Below, one piece after another: positions 25,888-35,652 of a DNA stretch of 64,000 bases (position 1 is its first letter; the number at the start of each line of letters is the position of its first letter). A program made the translations under genes and the position numbers. The notes below the pieces were generated by a model. The model did not search any database. It saw only the letters and a list, made by a program, of their open reading frames with translations, and was not told the origin of the DNA. Source of the DNA: Bacteroidota bacterium (lineage in GTDB: Bacteria; Bacteroidota; Bacteroidia; Bacteroidales; FEN-979); assembly GCA_026391355.1 (NCBI GenBank), contig JAPLDH010000011.1:47889-111888 (forward strand), written 5' to 3'.

Positions 25888-26688
25888 TCATTTTGGCTTG
25901 AGAACCACTACCTGGTTTTTTTCCTGCCATAATACAAAGATATAGTTATTATAGGATTTAAGTAGGCCATGAATACCCCAGACAACAGGCTGTGCCGGCG
26001 TCATTTTATTCGTCCTGAAGATCCCGTTTGACAATGATAAATAGAGGAATCCATCCTTACCAAAAACAAATGACTCAATCGGAATTTCGCTGTTCAGGAT
26101 CCTGATAGGGATTGTATCGGGTTGAACAAGAATTATATCTTTTGTAGTTGAATATGCAAAAGTGTTTTTGCTCAAAGGAATTACGTTAGTAACCGGCTCT
26201 TTTTGCGATAGAATTGTTCTTATCTCTCTGCCGTTATAATAAGAAATGTGCCATGTACTATCTTTTAATCCCCAGAAGAATATGGAGTCAGTTCCAAAAG
26301 AAACCATGTTATAATATCCATAGGGAATTACAGCTATTTTCATGGTCTCTTTTTTTTCTATTTTGGGAAACTCTCTCAAAATAAACATACTGTCCCTGGT
26401 GCTCCCGATCAGATATATTGAATTATCTTCCTGCGTTTTGGTTATTGCATTGATAAAATAATTAGCGGTGGGTTTCATAAGCCATCCAGTTCCGGGGGAA
26501 AAAATGCCATTGACCATGGGAATACAGGGTAACCCTATGTTTAAAATCTCGAAATTTGTCAATGTATAATCAACTTTAGGATAATTGAGATATTCCAGAT
26601 TGTATTTTTCTGAAATAATCGAAATTGATTGTGCAATTGTTTGATTTAATGCAAATAAAATAAGGATCAAAACAACAGGGTGTTTCAT
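25888..26688 (-). CDS. Secreted protein of unknown function (possible propeller)
   Basis: About 266 residues from the Met at 26688, which starts a signal peptide (MKHPVVLILILFALNQTIAQ); the open frame reaches back to 26808 but that would overlap the upstream gene. The mature part is beta-rich with several repeats of hydrophobic strands followed by short polar turns (SIYLIGSTRDSMFIL, SIFFWGLKDSTWHISYY, NTFAYSTTKDIILVQPD, GFLYLSLSNGIFRTN, NYIFVLWQEKNQVVVL), suggesting a small propeller, though I cannot name a family. The start lies 8 bases after the stop of the coiled-coil gene, and the operon of three secreted proteins begins with the TPR/LRR giant. Confidence 0.65.
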   Translation of the reverse strand: MKHPVVLILILFALNQTIAQSISIISEKYNLEYLNYPKVDYTLTNFEILNIGLPCIPMVNGIFSPGTGWLMKPTANYFINAITKTQEDNSIYLIGSTRDSMFILREFPKIEKKETMKIAVIPYGYYNMVSFGTDSIFFWGLKDSTWHISYYNGREIRTILSQKEPVTNVIPLSKNTFAYSTTKDIILVQPDTIPIRILNSEIPIESFVFGKDGFLYLSLSNGIFRTNKMTPAQPVVWGIHGLLKSYNNYIFVLWQEKNQVVVLKPK

Positions 26689-26695
26689 AAAATTA

Positions 26696-27868
26696 CTATT
26701 TTCCATAACTATAATGCTGATCCATATTATTAAGCCAACCCTCAGTTTTCTGTTGTACATCATTTTTTTCACCTGCAAGATATGAAATGGCATGAGGTAT
26801 GATCTCACCCATCAGCTCATCGGCCTGGGCAGGCAATTCTCTCATTTTAACATACAAAGACACCACTCCAAACGTTGCCGAAGACCTTACCGGTTTCAAT
26901 ATATTATCATTGATCGTCTGCATTTCGGGCAAATTCGTAATTGCATCGGAAATTTTATCCTTAATGAACTCAACTCCTTTGGCACCCACATCTATTCCTG
27001 TATTTAGATTAATATAGTCAGATCCATCCTTAAACACTTGGATTGTAGATAATTTCAGGTTCGCTGTCCCATTTTGAATGTTTTCCCTGACCTGACTTAT
27101 ATAATCCTTCATCTGATTTGGTAAGCTTAACAAATCGGATTCATAATCATTTGAGTTATATTTATCCGTGTTAAGATCGCCGTAAATCCGCTTCTCATTT
27201 TCGTTTTTTGACGCCAGTCTTGTATTCGCAATAACACCGGCGCCATTATCAATCGTTTTATAATTTCCAGAATTATTTACATCTTCTATTTTTTGGTCTT
27301 TATTATTTGCTGAATTCTCAAAAGCATTAATTGCCTGATTTGTCTGGTTATTAATATATTCTGCTTTCTGTTGATGATAATCATCAATATATTTCACTTT
27401 TTCCTTTGATGAGGCATCCATCGCTGTTTCAATACTCCCGCATTCGTTTTGTTTCTGGGTAATTAAGTTATCAAGGTTTGCCAGTTTTGGTTGAAAGTTA
27501 TTTTTCGTTTGTGCTTGTGCTTCATAACTGGTATAGGTTTTTTTAACATCATTTCCTTCAACCTTTAATAAATGAGTCGAATAGGACATATGCTCCTCCA
27601 CTTCTATCTGGGAGGCGCTTCTTCCACATTTGCTGCAAAAATGCCCGGTTAAGATTTCTGAAATTTCCTTATTCATTTCAGTTTCCATCTGTTGCCGCTG
27701 CTTCTGTAAATTCAATAGTTGCAATTGACAATTTGTTTTCTGATTATTTAAATTGCTGATACTTGAATTATAATCCTCGACTTTCTTATTATACTGCTGG
27801 ACCTGATTCTGCGGAAAACAGAAATATCCGGTAAAGCAAATCAGGGTTAATAATATAAATGGACGCAT
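26696..27868 (-). CDS. Secreted coiled-coil protein with a CxxC motif
   Basis: 390 residues with a signal peptide (MRPFILLTLICFTGYFCFPQ). Residues 20-180 are strongly heptad-like and Gln/Asn/Lys-rich (VQQYNKKVEDYNSSISNLNN, LQKQRQQMETEMNKEISE), interrupted by GHFCSKCGRSASQIE, a zinc-ribbon-like CxxC unusual in an exported protein. A further helical region and a hydrophobic stretch near the C-terminus (SSATFGVVSLYVKMREL) follow. No family recognised. It is the middle gene of three consecutive minus-strand genes for exported proteins, with gaps of 25 and 7 bases, so co-transcription is likely and a joint structure or secreted complex is possible. Confidence 0.65.
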   Translation of the reverse strand: MRPFILLTLICFTGYFCFPQNQVQQYNKKVEDYNSSISNLNNQKTNCQLQLLNLQKQRQQMETEMNKEISEILTGHFCSKCGRSASQIEVEEHMSYSTHLLKVEGNDVKKTYTSYEAQAQTKNNFQPKLANLDNLITQKQNECGSIETAMDASSKEKVKYIDDYHQQKAEYINNQTNQAINAFENSANNKDQKIEDVNNSGNYKTIDNGAGVIANTRLASKNENEKRIYGDLNTDKYNSNDYESDLLSLPNQMKDYISQVRENIQNGTANLKLSTIQVFKDGSDYINLNTGIDVGAKGVEFIKDKISDAITNLPEMQTINDNILKPVRSSATFGVVSLYVKMRELPAQADELMGEIIPHAISYLAGEKNDVQQKTEGWLNNMDQHYSYGK

Positions 27869-27893
27869 ATTTTCTTATTCTTAAGGATGATGA

Positions 27894-30800
27894 CTATTTT
27901 CTGATATCATAATTTATTAAAATGGTCTCACTTGTTGAGTTAAGGATCTGGCTCATTTCAGAATTCACAACCGGTACAGTTTCAGATTTATAATAGAGAA
28001 ATCCAATATACCTGGCGTAATAACTTACAGAATTAACTGTAAAATCGAATTTCTTCATATCTTTTGTCAGATTATTGGTCTTACTTATGGTTTTTATGAC
28101 CATAGCATGCTGATATAATTTATGATTGACCGTTACTGAAGTATCCAGGGATAGTACCATGTATTCATTCATTGTGATGGTTCTGCTATTTTTTGTTGTA
28201 TCCTGCCATGTCTCTCCGGCTGTGTAATGCTTAATGGGGTTTGTATTCGCATGGGTTCCATTTTTATCTATTATCAGGTTACTGTAAATCAGGCTATCAT
28301 TATACAGCCAAGACTCTCTTTCTTTCTGATTTCTCTGAAATGCAGTATCACTATAATAAGTATACATTCTATAATATACCCTGTCATTGTAATTTTTGGT
28401 TTCTTTTGTTAAAACATTGATATTATAATACTCCCTTTTATTATTGTTCGACAATGTGGTATGTTTATACTTTAACTTCGTATATATTTTCATTGGAGAG
28501 TAAGTATCGCAATTGATTTTCCGGAGGATCGAATCATTCAGTTCGCTTCTGTATTCATGATTTGAGAAATATTCATCCAGAACCTGGTATGGATTTCTGG
28601 ATGTATTTACAACAGCCATTAGTTCGTCATCTTCATTGATGGATTTACTGGCAGGAGTAACCGGATTTGCCTGAATTCCGTCACCAACGACAGCGGTTGA
28701 GTGATCAGTATCCGGACTTACATTCGGGGTTGGACTAAAATTTTGCCTGTTGACAATATTGATCCTTTGGGTTAGCTCGGCCTGGGTTTGCTTTTTCTCT
28801 GAAATGTCCTGATCAATCTGCTGATTTATTCTGTTCAGGTTTTGGTAATTGTTGTTGCGGTTCAGTGCATATAGATCACCGCCAAGTTGAGTAGCAGTTC
28901 CGGCAAGAAGTCCGCCTGTCGGATCCGGGACATATTGGGAGGCTATACTTGTAATAAACCCACCAAATGAGCTGACATTTTCAGCTGCCTGCTGCTGCCT
29001 GGCCAACCTGATCATCTTGTTCTTATTTTGATCAAATTTACTGGTTAGTTTTTTACTCTGCTTATCGAGTAATGACCAGCATTTTTTGCATGCACTAATA
29101 ACCACCTGGGCGGCCTCATATCCAGAAGGATTCGTATAGGCAATGGAATTGTATAAATCGTAAACAGGTGTTTTATTTTCAAATTCGGGATGACGCTGGT
29201 ACAGGTCAGCGATCGATAATGATGCGAGCAAAGCTTTGGCGGAACCTGCATATTGCGGATTTTCACTTATTTTCCTGTACATCAATATGGATAGATCAAA
29301 AAAAGCCCTCTCTTCAAAAAACCTCGCAAGTTCATAGATCGCTGTGTCACTTGTAAATGAATTGTCATATACAACCCTGTTATAATGAAGCGCTGAAATG
29401 TCAAACCGTTTGTGCTGAAACAGTTCATCTGCAATTTTCATTCTTTGTACATAATCTATTTTGTCAAATTTCAAAGTCCTGAGATACATACTATCAGCCA
29501 ACTCGTTGAGCATTCTTTCATCAAAAAAATGGCCGATGGACAGGCATGCCTGATAATCAAGGTTTTTTACATGTAATGTTTTGGAATATATTACATTGGC
29601 CAATTCAGAATGTCCTGTCTTCTGAAGGTAATCACCCAGGTGAATGCAGGCTAAATAGTCATTGTTTTGAATATCATTCCACCAGTTTTGTAATATGGGA
29701 TAATCAGATTCATTGGGAATGGAAAATATTTTCTCATTATTTGAAAAAGGTTCAGAATAGGTAAAATACTTGATATTCTTCATCTTTATTCTGATCCCGA
29801 TTATATTTTCTGCTAATTTCTTGTCAATGCCCGATAAATTCAAGGTGTTCAGTTGCTTGAGATCTTCGAAATTGACAGGTATGCCGGAAATCGGATTGTT
29901 GTTGATATTCAGGATCTTTAACTTATTGAGCCTGTTCAGGGAACCGGGGATGCTGGTTATTAAATTTGAAGAAACATCCAATGTTTCCAGACTTCGACAA
30001 TTAGTAATGGATTCATTCAAACTATCGATCTTGTTCGAACTGATTGAAAATACTTTCAGCTGCTGTAAACAGTCCAGATTCCCAGGTAAGTTCCTTATTT
30101 GATTGCTGTCTGCGAAAAGGATTTCCAGATGGGTCAGTTTGCAAAGGTCATCGGGTAAACTTTCAATTTGATTTTTGGAGAGATCCAATTTCCTGAGTTT
30201 TGGAAGATAACGGAGGAGGGTATCAAATTGTCGAAATTTATTTTTGCTTAGGTCGAGGTATTCCAGATTTTTAAAACTTAAAATTTCAGAGGGGAGTTTT
30301 CTAAAACCTTTGTCACTCAAATCCAGTGATATAATCGAATCAGTGTTTAAGGTCAGGGCATTTTTTATAGATAAATATGGAGCGGTACAGACCTGGATTT
30401 CTAAAGGTTTTATTGCGTTATTCTTGGGGTCAATAAAATAAAACACGAAATTGAGTTTGCCTTTTGGTATGTTTTTTTCAGCAATCAGGTCAAATTTAAA
30501 GATTTGGGTTTCACCTGGCTTAAGACATTGAAGGGAGTTGCCTTTCAGGTAATTAATTCCGGGGGAATTATTTATTTCCACCAAATTGATATCCATCAGG
30601 TCGGCCATCCCCGAACCTTTATTGGTTATCGTCATCATGATGTATCCTCTTTCATTGCCATCCAGTACACCATTACCTGAAGGTTCAATGAATGAAGCTG
30701 TGATCTCGGGCTGGTTCTGATTTATTTCCAGTAACTCCCTTTCATGCAACTGATCAAGAAATGACTGGGTTACCCTGGGAAGCTCGATTTTGACGGAATC

Positions 30801-31880
30801 CAGGAATGCTTTTTTGAATTTTACATGGTTGAAATTATCATCGGTGGTTATTTCATTAAGGTCAAAACCTGATTTCGCAGCGATGTTTATATAATGTGAA
30901 GACAAACCTGGGTTGACATCGGATGCATAAAACCGGGATAGATAATAGGAATATGTTCTTAATGAATCTTTTACAGAAGTGTTATTGAGCAGGTCTTGAT
31001 AATGCTTTAATGCACAGGCTTTCTGACCGGAATAAAAGAGGGCTTGATAATAAAAATCACCATTATCCAAGTTCTTAGCACTGTTAAAATCATTTCTGGC
31101 CAAAAGAAATTTATCAAGAAGCAAATAGGTTTTACCCCTTTCAACATATGCTCTGGCACTTCCGGTTTTGTTTATGATCCTTGTATAATCCTTTATTGCA
31201 TCCCAGTATAATCCCTTTTTTACTTTTATTTTCGACCTGGTGTATAGTCCTTCCATATTGGTTGAATCAATTTCCAGCGATTTGTTTATATCAGCGAGTG
31301 CAGAACCATAATTCTGCATGTAATACCGGGCGATACATCTTTTATAATAGAGTAACCCCAGCACTCTGGTACTATCCTTATAGAATGCAATTGCCTTTGA
31401 ATAAAACTCATGGCTTTTTTCAAATGTGGCTTTTCTGTCTTTTTTGTTTTTCCAGGATAGCCAGGCATTTCCAAGATTTAAATACAGACTTCCATCCCTG
31501 TAATCAAGATTATCTGCACTTTCATAATCATTTATAGCATTCTCAATCTCCCCAAGGTTGTATTCTGCAATTCCCCTTTGAATAAAAAGTAATGCACGTA
31601 AATCATCATCGTCTTTAACAAAAATTCCGAAAAATTTCAAAGTTTGATAAGCCTCTTGATATTTCTTTAACTGATTTTCCAAACTGCTCTTATAAAAATA
31701 GACTTCAGGATATTCGATAGGGGATCTTTCAAGTACATCCTTAAAATCCTGTAAGGCACCCTCATAGTTTTGCTTATTCAGTTTTTTAATTCCACGTTCG
31801 TAGGATTTAGCAGGATCCTGGGCTAGCGTCAGTCCTGAAAAGGAAAATAACAGAATAAAAAGTAAGATTGCATTTTTCAT
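27894..31880 (-). CDS. Exported giant with TPR, CARDB-like and leucine-rich repeat domains
   Basis: About 1328 residues from the Met at 31880 (MKNAILLFILLFSFSGLTLA, then QDPAKSYERG); the frame extends to 31937. In order: TPRs (to about 350; SYERGIKKLNKQNYEGALQD, GLYTRSKIKVKKGLYWDAIK), an Ig/CARDB-like domain (about 390-485; NGVLDGNERGYIMMTITNKG), eight or so leucine-rich repeats (about 495-680; SLDLSDKGFRKLPSE, YLDLSKNKFRQFD, KLDLSKNQIESLPDDL), a second helical TPR/Sel1-like block (about 720-930), a Gln-rich coiled region and a C-terminal beta-rich domain. The LRRs are the ROCO-like 'LDLSxNxIxxLPxxL' type. Likely a periplasmic or surface scaffold. First gene of the three-gene unit. Confidence 0.75.
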   Translation of the reverse strand: MKNAILLFILLFSFSGLTLAQDPAKSYERGIKKLNKQNYEGALQDFKDVLERSPIEYPEVYFYKSSLENQLKKYQEAYQTLKFFGIFVKDDDDLRALLFIQRGIAEYNLGEIENAINDYESADNLDYRDGSLYLNLGNAWLSWKNKKDRKATFEKSHEFYSKAIAFYKDSTRVLGLLYYKRCIARYYMQNYGSALADINKSLEIDSTNMEGLYTRSKIKVKKGLYWDAIKDYTRIINKTGSARAYVERGKTYLLLDKFLLARNDFNSAKNLDNGDFYYQALFYSGQKACALKHYQDLLNNTSVKDSLRTYSYYLSRFYASDVNPGLSSHYINIAAKSGFDLNEITTDDNFNHVKFKKAFLDSVKIELPRVTQSFLDQLHERELLEINQNQPEITASFIEPSGNGVLDGNERGYIMMTITNKGSGMADLMDINLVEINNSPGINYLKGNSLQCLKPGETQIFKFDLIAEKNIPKGKLNFVFYFIDPKNNAIKPLEIQVCTAPYLSIKNALTLNTDSIISLDLSDKGFRKLPSEILSFKNLEYLDLSKNKFRQFDTLLRYLPKLRKLDLSKNQIESLPDDLCKLTHLEILFADSNQIRNLPGNLDCLQQLKVFSISSNKIDSLNESITNCRSLETLDVSSNLITSIPGSLNRLNKLKILNINNNPISGIPVNFEDLKQLNTLNLSGIDKKLAENIIGIRIKMKNIKYFTYSEPFSNNEKIFSIPNESDYPILQNWWNDIQNNDYLACIHLGDYLQKTGHSELANVIYSKTLHVKNLDYQACLSIGHFFDERMLNELADSMYLRTLKFDKIDYVQRMKIADELFQHKRFDISALHYNRVVYDNSFTSDTAIYELARFFEERAFFDLSILMYRKISENPQYAGSAKALLASLSIADLYQRHPEFENKTPVYDLYNSIAYTNPSGYEAAQVVISACKKCWSLLDKQSKKLTSKFDQNKNKMIRLARQQQAAENVSSFGGFITSIASQYVPDPTGGLLAGTATQLGGDLYALNRNNNYQNLNRINQQIDQDISEKKQTQAELTQRINIVNRQNFSPTPNVSPDTDHSTAVVGDGIQANPVTPASKSINEDDELMAVVNTSRNPYQVLDEYFSNHEYRSELNDSILRKINCDTYSPMKIYTKLKYKHTTLSNNNKREYYNINVLTKETKNYNDRVYYRMYTYYSDTAFQRNQKERESWLYNDSLIYSNLIIDKNGTHANTNPIKHYTAGETWQDTTKNSRTITMNEYMVLSLDTSVTVNHKLYQHAMVIKTISKTNNLTKDMKKFDFTVNSVSYYARYIGFLYYKSETVPVVNSEMSQILNSTSETILINYDIRK

Positions 31881-31967
31881 GGTATCAGTGCTTGAAGAAC
31901 GAAAGTATTTTCCCACCTTACAGCGGATGAAGTACATATTACCTCAGCAGTGTGGCAACATATAATA

Positions 31968-31975
31968 CAAATGTA
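31968..31975 (-). promoter_or_regulatory. Candidate -7 box for the TPR/LRR operon
   Basis: Read on the minus strand the sequence is TACATTTG (31975-31968), fitting TAnnTTTG, about 90 bases upstream of the start at 31880. The nearest TTG upstream is only 13 bases away, so the -33 element is doubtful. Confidence 0.3.
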
Positions 31976-32271
31976 TCGATTTTGTGATCAAAAATGTTAA
32001 TTTTGTTCGTGGTTAGCTTTTTAAAGATTGAATGGCCGTGAAGAATAAGAAACATGTAAATTTTCCGAAACCGATACATTTCAAACACACTACTGAAATG
32101 AAGAAAAAAAACATGATTGGCCGTAATCCGGTAATACAAAAAAAAGAAGCCCAAAAAAATGCTTTTGAAGTAAAGTACACCGTAAACAGCACCGATTCCC
32201 CTGGTATCTTTTATGAATACCACTCGTGACGATTGTTCATTAACCAGTGACCAGTTTGCCGGTTCACCGGT
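31976..32271. other. Intergenic region without a supported gene
   Basis: About 390 bases separate the start at 31880 from the stop at 32272. A 65-codon plus-strand frame (32032-32229) is present, Lys-rich and without family features; I do not call it. No clear terminator or RNA gene is visible. Confidence 0.4.
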
Positions 32272-33711
32272 TTATTCTAATTTGTCGAGAAGTTCAATAA
32301 AGGCTTTTTCTTCCCTCATATTGTTGAATACAGGATCTTGTACCAGGGTTTGTTTTTTCTTCAATCCGTTTTTTATAGCGGCTTTCAGCGCTTTGACAGA
32401 CAGACTTTTTTCTCCTATGCAGGCATATGACCTGGAGAGATAATACCAGGCATATTTATTCTGAGGTTCTATAGCGGACCAAAGTTTATAGAACTGGCTT
32501 GCAACAACATAATGTTGCATTTCCATGTTGGACCATCCCCATTCGGAGCAGGTTGCATGGATCATATTCAGCAAACGGATTGCAGCCAGACGGGTACCGG
32601 GATCCTTGGCGGCAGATTTTCTCTCCAGGAACCGCACCTCATTTTTCCACCAGACAAGGACACTGTCGGGCAGGGTTCCTGTTACTGTGATCCGGTCGAA
32701 GGCCAGTAGGTAGAGTTCACGATCATCAAGCTCATTCCGGCGTGTCTTGTTCCATCGCGTAAGGTTGATCTTATAATCCTTTGAATGTTCCAGGTTCGCA
32801 AGTTTTTCCGAAAACGCCGGTGCGCCGGTTTGATCAGGGAAGTCCCTTTGCAGATAATGATACAGCCGGACAGCTTCAAACAGCTCCCTTTCTTTGGTCA
32901 GGGAATCTGCCCTTGCAGATAATTTCTCAAAGTACTGATGGATAAAGCTGTGGTCTTCTGGCATTTTATTTCTGTGCATTGCCTGTAATTGGAGCCAGGC
33001 AACCGCTTCCTCAAGCAATGGTGAAGCAGGCCAATCGTGGCCGGTATCAAAGACCTGCAAACATGAAATGATCCCAAGATCATCAAGGTGTTTTTCGAGA
33101 TCAAACATTTCCTGGTAGTTCATATCTTTCAATCCTACCAATCCATAATAGATAAATTCTACATGGCTTATGGGCTGATAAGCGGTAAGGGCAGGCATCC
33201 CTGCTCCGCACCCGATTACCCCGGCAATAACGGGCTTATGCATAGCCATCGCGAATGCAGAACGGGAGCCTCCTGAAAAGCCGGCTGTATATATCCTGGA
33301 TGAATCAATGGAAAAACGGGTGATCACATCATTGAACATATAACCTGCAGCATCCAGAGATCTTTCCATCGTACCGTTTTCAGAGTTGTTGGATCCGGCC
33401 AGGATAAATCCGTATTTTTCTGCAGCTACCCGGAAACTATCCACTGGCAGAGCTCCTCTTGCACCGGGATCGAAAATAAAGATTACCGGCCATCTTTGGT
33501 CTGCTTTGAAATAACTGGGTAAATATAAAGCATAACTCTGGTCCGGTTGATTTCTGCACCAAACTGTATCCAATACCTTTCCTTTTTCAATCGCGGAATC
33601 CGGAGGGAGCGCAAAATCTTTCCGTAGAGGGAAAATAAGAACAAGGGTGGTCACAAAGATCAACTTCCAGGATATGAGGAATTTCACTTTCTTAAAACGC
33701 ATTATGTTCAT
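32272..33711 (-). CDS. Exported esterase/polyhydroxybutyrate-depolymerase-like hydrolase with helical C-terminus
   Basis: 479 residues; N-terminal hydrophobic signal (FLISWKLIFVTTLVLIFPL) after a charged start. Residues about 60-250 form an alpha/beta hydrolase: YALYLPSYFKADQRWPVIFIF then DPGARG, and IYTAGFSGGSRSAFAMAMH, where GFSGG is the nucleophile elbow; FDTGHDWPAS near residue 245 supplies the catalytic His. The rest (about 270-479) is helical and TPR-like, ending SLSVKALKAAIKNGLKKKQT. Esterases of this group act on short-chain esters or PHB-like polymers; substrate here is unknown. It ends 13 bases from nothing recognisable as a partner but is followed upstream by the isoaspartyl peptidase gene on the same strand with a 12-base gap, so the two may be co-expressed. 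Confidence 0.75.
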   Translation of the reverse strand: MNIMRFKKVKFLISWKLIFVTTLVLIFPLRKDFALPPDSAIEKGKVLDTVWCRNQPDQSYALYLPSYFKADQRWPVIFIFDPGARGALPVDSFRVAAEKYGFILAGSNNSENGTMERSLDAAGYMFNDVITRFSIDSSRIYTAGFSGGSRSAFAMAMHKPVIAGVIGCGAGMPALTAYQPISHVEFIYYGLVGLKDMNYQEMFDLEKHLDDLGIISCLQVFDTGHDWPASPLLEEAVAWLQLQAMHRNKMPEDHSFIHQYFEKLSARADSLTKERELFEAVRLYHYLQRDFPDQTGAPAFSEKLANLEHSKDYKINLTRWNKTRRNELDDRELYLLAFDRITVTGTLPDSVLVWWKNEVRFLERKSAAKDPGTRLAAIRLLNMIHATCSEWGWSNMEMQHYVVASQFYKLWSAIEPQNKYAWYYLSRSYACIGEKSLSVKALKAAIKNGLKKKQTLVQDPVFNNMREEKAFIELLDKLE

Positions 33712-33723
33712 TACTACCGTTTA

Positions 33724-34773
33724 TCAGTGGGAAATTTCTGTTTTTCCATCTGAATTGATAAATCCGCGGAACATCATTTCTGAATTGAAGGGCATTGCAA
33801 TGTTCCCGTTTTTATCTACTGCGATCAGCCCTCCGGAAGCGCCCTGGTTTCGGAGCTTTTCCCTGATCTCAAAACTGGTGGCCTCTTCCAGGGAAATGCC
33901 CTTGTATTCCATCAGGGCTGAAATATCATACGCCACCACATTCCGGATAAAATATTCTCCATGACCAGTACAGGAAACAGCACAGGTATTGTTATTTGCG
34001 TAAGTACCGGCACCTATGATCGGTGAATCACCGACCCTGCCTTTCATCTTATTGGTCATTCCTCCGGTGGAGGTACCTGCTGCAAGGTTTCCGTACATAT
34101 CAAGGGCGACAGCGCCAACCGTTCCATGCTTTTTAACCGTATCCCCCTTTGTCGATTTTTGTTGTTCCCTTGCTTTCTGCAAATCATCCCAACGTTCTTT
34201 CGTATAAAAATAGGAAGGGTCTACAATTTTCAGCCCCTGGGTTTGCGCAAATATCTCGGCACCGGTACCGACTAAAAGAACATGTTTTGACTTTTCCATG
34301 ACTGCCCGTGCGGCAGAGATCGGATTTTTTATGGTGGTAACGGAAGCGACCGCTCCTGCCTTTAAACTCTTCCCATCCATGATCGAAGCATCCATCTCAT
34401 TTTTTCCTTCTGAAGTAAATACTGACCCTTTACCCGCATTAAAGAGCGGTGAATCCTCCATAACCTTAATGGCAGCCTCTACTGCATCCAGCGCGGAACC
34501 TTGATGCTCAAGAATTTCAGATCCTGTTTTCAGTGCCTCTCTCATCTTGGCTTCATATTGCTTCTGCTGTTCGGGTGTCATGGAACTCTTTCCACCGGCA
34601 CCTCCATGGATAACAAGGACCCATTTGGCTGAATGAGAAACAGGAGCGACGGAGGCATTCTGAGAATAACAAGCCGTGATGAAACTGCACAGCAGAAGCA
34701 GAACTGAATATCGAATATTGATCAACGAATGTTGAAAGTTGAACGGAATATTACTCCTTTTTGATTTTTGCAT
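33724..34773 (-). CDS. iaaA: Isoaspartyl peptidase / plant-type L-asparaginase (Ntn hydrolase)
   Basis: 349 residues. The precursor cleaves itself between Gly 217 and Thr 218 in KKHGTVGAVALD, exposing the nucleophilic Thr of the beta subunit; downstream AAGTSTGGMTNKMKGRVGDS binds substrate, and the N-terminal VIHGGAGG is also diagnostic. It releases L-aspartate from isoaspartyl dipeptides or asparagine. The N-terminus has a hydrophobic stretch ending SVLLLLCSFITACYS, which could be a lipoprotein signal (Cys 35) with an unusually long n-region, so export to the periplasm is likely. Its annotated start codon lies inside a heptanucleotide repeat array (34757-34798), so the first five residues are repeat-derived. 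Confidence 0.9.
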   Translation of the reverse strand: MQKSKRSNIPFNFQHSLINIRYSVLLLLCSFITACYSQNASVAPVSHSAKWVLVIHGGAGGKSSMTPEQQKQYEAKMREALKTGSEILEHQGSALDAVEAAIKVMEDSPLFNAGKGSVFTSEGKNEMDASIMDGKSLKAGAVASVTTIKNPISAARAVMEKSKHVLLVGTGAEIFAQTQGLKIVDPSYFYTKERWDDLQKAREQQKSTKGDTVKKHGTVGAVALDMYGNLAAGTSTGGMTNKMKGRVGDSPIIGAGTYANNNTCAVSCTGHGEYFIRNVVAYDISALMEYKGISLEEATSFEIREKLRNQGASGGLIAVDKNGNIAMPFNSEMMFRGFINSDGKTEISH

Positions 34774-34798
34774 TTTGATTTTTGACTTTTGATTTATT
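34757..34798. repeat. Heptanucleotide tandem repeat, six units (ATTTTTG type)
   Basis: CTTTTTG, ATTTTTG, CATTTTG, ATTTTTG, ACTTTTG, ATTTATT. The start codon of iaaA (minus strand, 34773-34771) lies in the third unit. A+T-rich member of the period-7 arrays in this window. Confidence 0.75.
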
Positions 34799-34828
34799 AT
34801 CCTATCATACCTTTTTATGAAGTGCCGA

Positions 34829-35611
34829 TTACATAAGGCTCCTGAACATTGCTGTAAAGTTAACCAATCCGCTTACCTGGAGTATGGTGATAATCACGGA
34901 AAGAACAATGACAGCCCGGATAAATCCTGCTCCCTTTTTTACGGCAAGATAGCTGGCAATCAGCGCGCCGATCATACTTCCTATCGACAGGATAAGTCCA
35001 TACAGATAATTGACCTTACCGTCAAGGATAAAAACCAGTAATGCAAATATAGCATAGAAAAACACGATCAGGTTCTTTACGGCATTCGCCTTCACCAGAT
35101 CATATCCGACAGTGAGAACAAGAGACATCAGCAGGAAATAACCCACACCGACCTGGATAAATCCCCCGTAAAAACCCACGGTAAAAAAAATCAGGAAATG
35201 ATACCATTTCAATGGTTTATTCAAAAGTCCTGCATTCTCCTTCAACCATTTATCAGGTTTATAAAAAAGAAAGAAGATCATGATGACCATGGCAACACAC
35301 ATGGAAAGTTCGATGGTCTTTTCATGTGCATCCACAGCAAGGAATGCCCCGAAAACTGAACCCACTGTAGCCGGAATACCAAGCCATACCGGTTTCAATG
35401 AAGTAAACATCTTCTGTTTCGTGAAACTGGTGACTGATGTTAACGTCTGAAGGAATACGCTGATACGATTTGTACCATTGGCAATGTTTGCAGGTAACCC
35501 CAGAATAAGGAGGAGCGACAGACTGATCACGGACCCTCCGCCCGATAAGGTATTGATGAACCCGACAATTATGCCGGAAACAATGATAATAATGATAACG
35601 GGAATTGACAT
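34829..35611 (-). CDS. TauE/SafE-family sulfite/organosulfur exporter-like permease
   Basis: 260 residues with about eight transmembrane helices. The opening MSIPVIIIIIVSGIIVGFIN then TLSGGGSVISLSLLLILGLP is the conserved first half-repeat of the family (G-x-I-N-T-L-x-G-G-G), and the second half has FYGGFIQVGVGYFLLMSLVL, the matching G-G-F-x-G-x-G-x-G variant. Proteins of this family move sulfonates, sulfite or other small anions across the inner membrane; the direction and substrate cannot be read here. It is on the same strand as iaaA but 55 bases upstream of it with the A+T repeat between. Confidence 0.88.
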   Translation of the reverse strand: MSIPVIIIIIVSGIIVGFINTLSGGGSVISLSLLLILGLPANIANGTNRISVFLQTLTSVTSFTKQKMFTSLKPVWLGIPATVGSVFGAFLAVDAHEKTIELSMCVAMVIMIFFLFYKPDKWLKENAGLLNKPLKWYHFLIFFTVGFYGGFIQVGVGYFLLMSLVLTVGYDLVKANAVKNLIVFFYAIFALLVFILDGKVNYLYGLILSIGSMIGALIASYLAVKKGAGFIRAVIVLSVIITILQVSGLVNFTAMFRSLM

Positions 35612-35652
35612 AGTCTGGAAATGTTGGTTTCGTGGTTATTTTGTCATTAATT

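Noticed and set aside
26689..26808. Longer form of the small exported protein gene
   Set aside because: It would overlap the coiled-coil gene by over 100 bases; the Met at 26688 starts a clear signal peptide.
32032..32229. 65-codon plus-strand frame in the intergenic region
   Set aside because: Lys-rich, no homology signature, no ribosome site or promoter logic.
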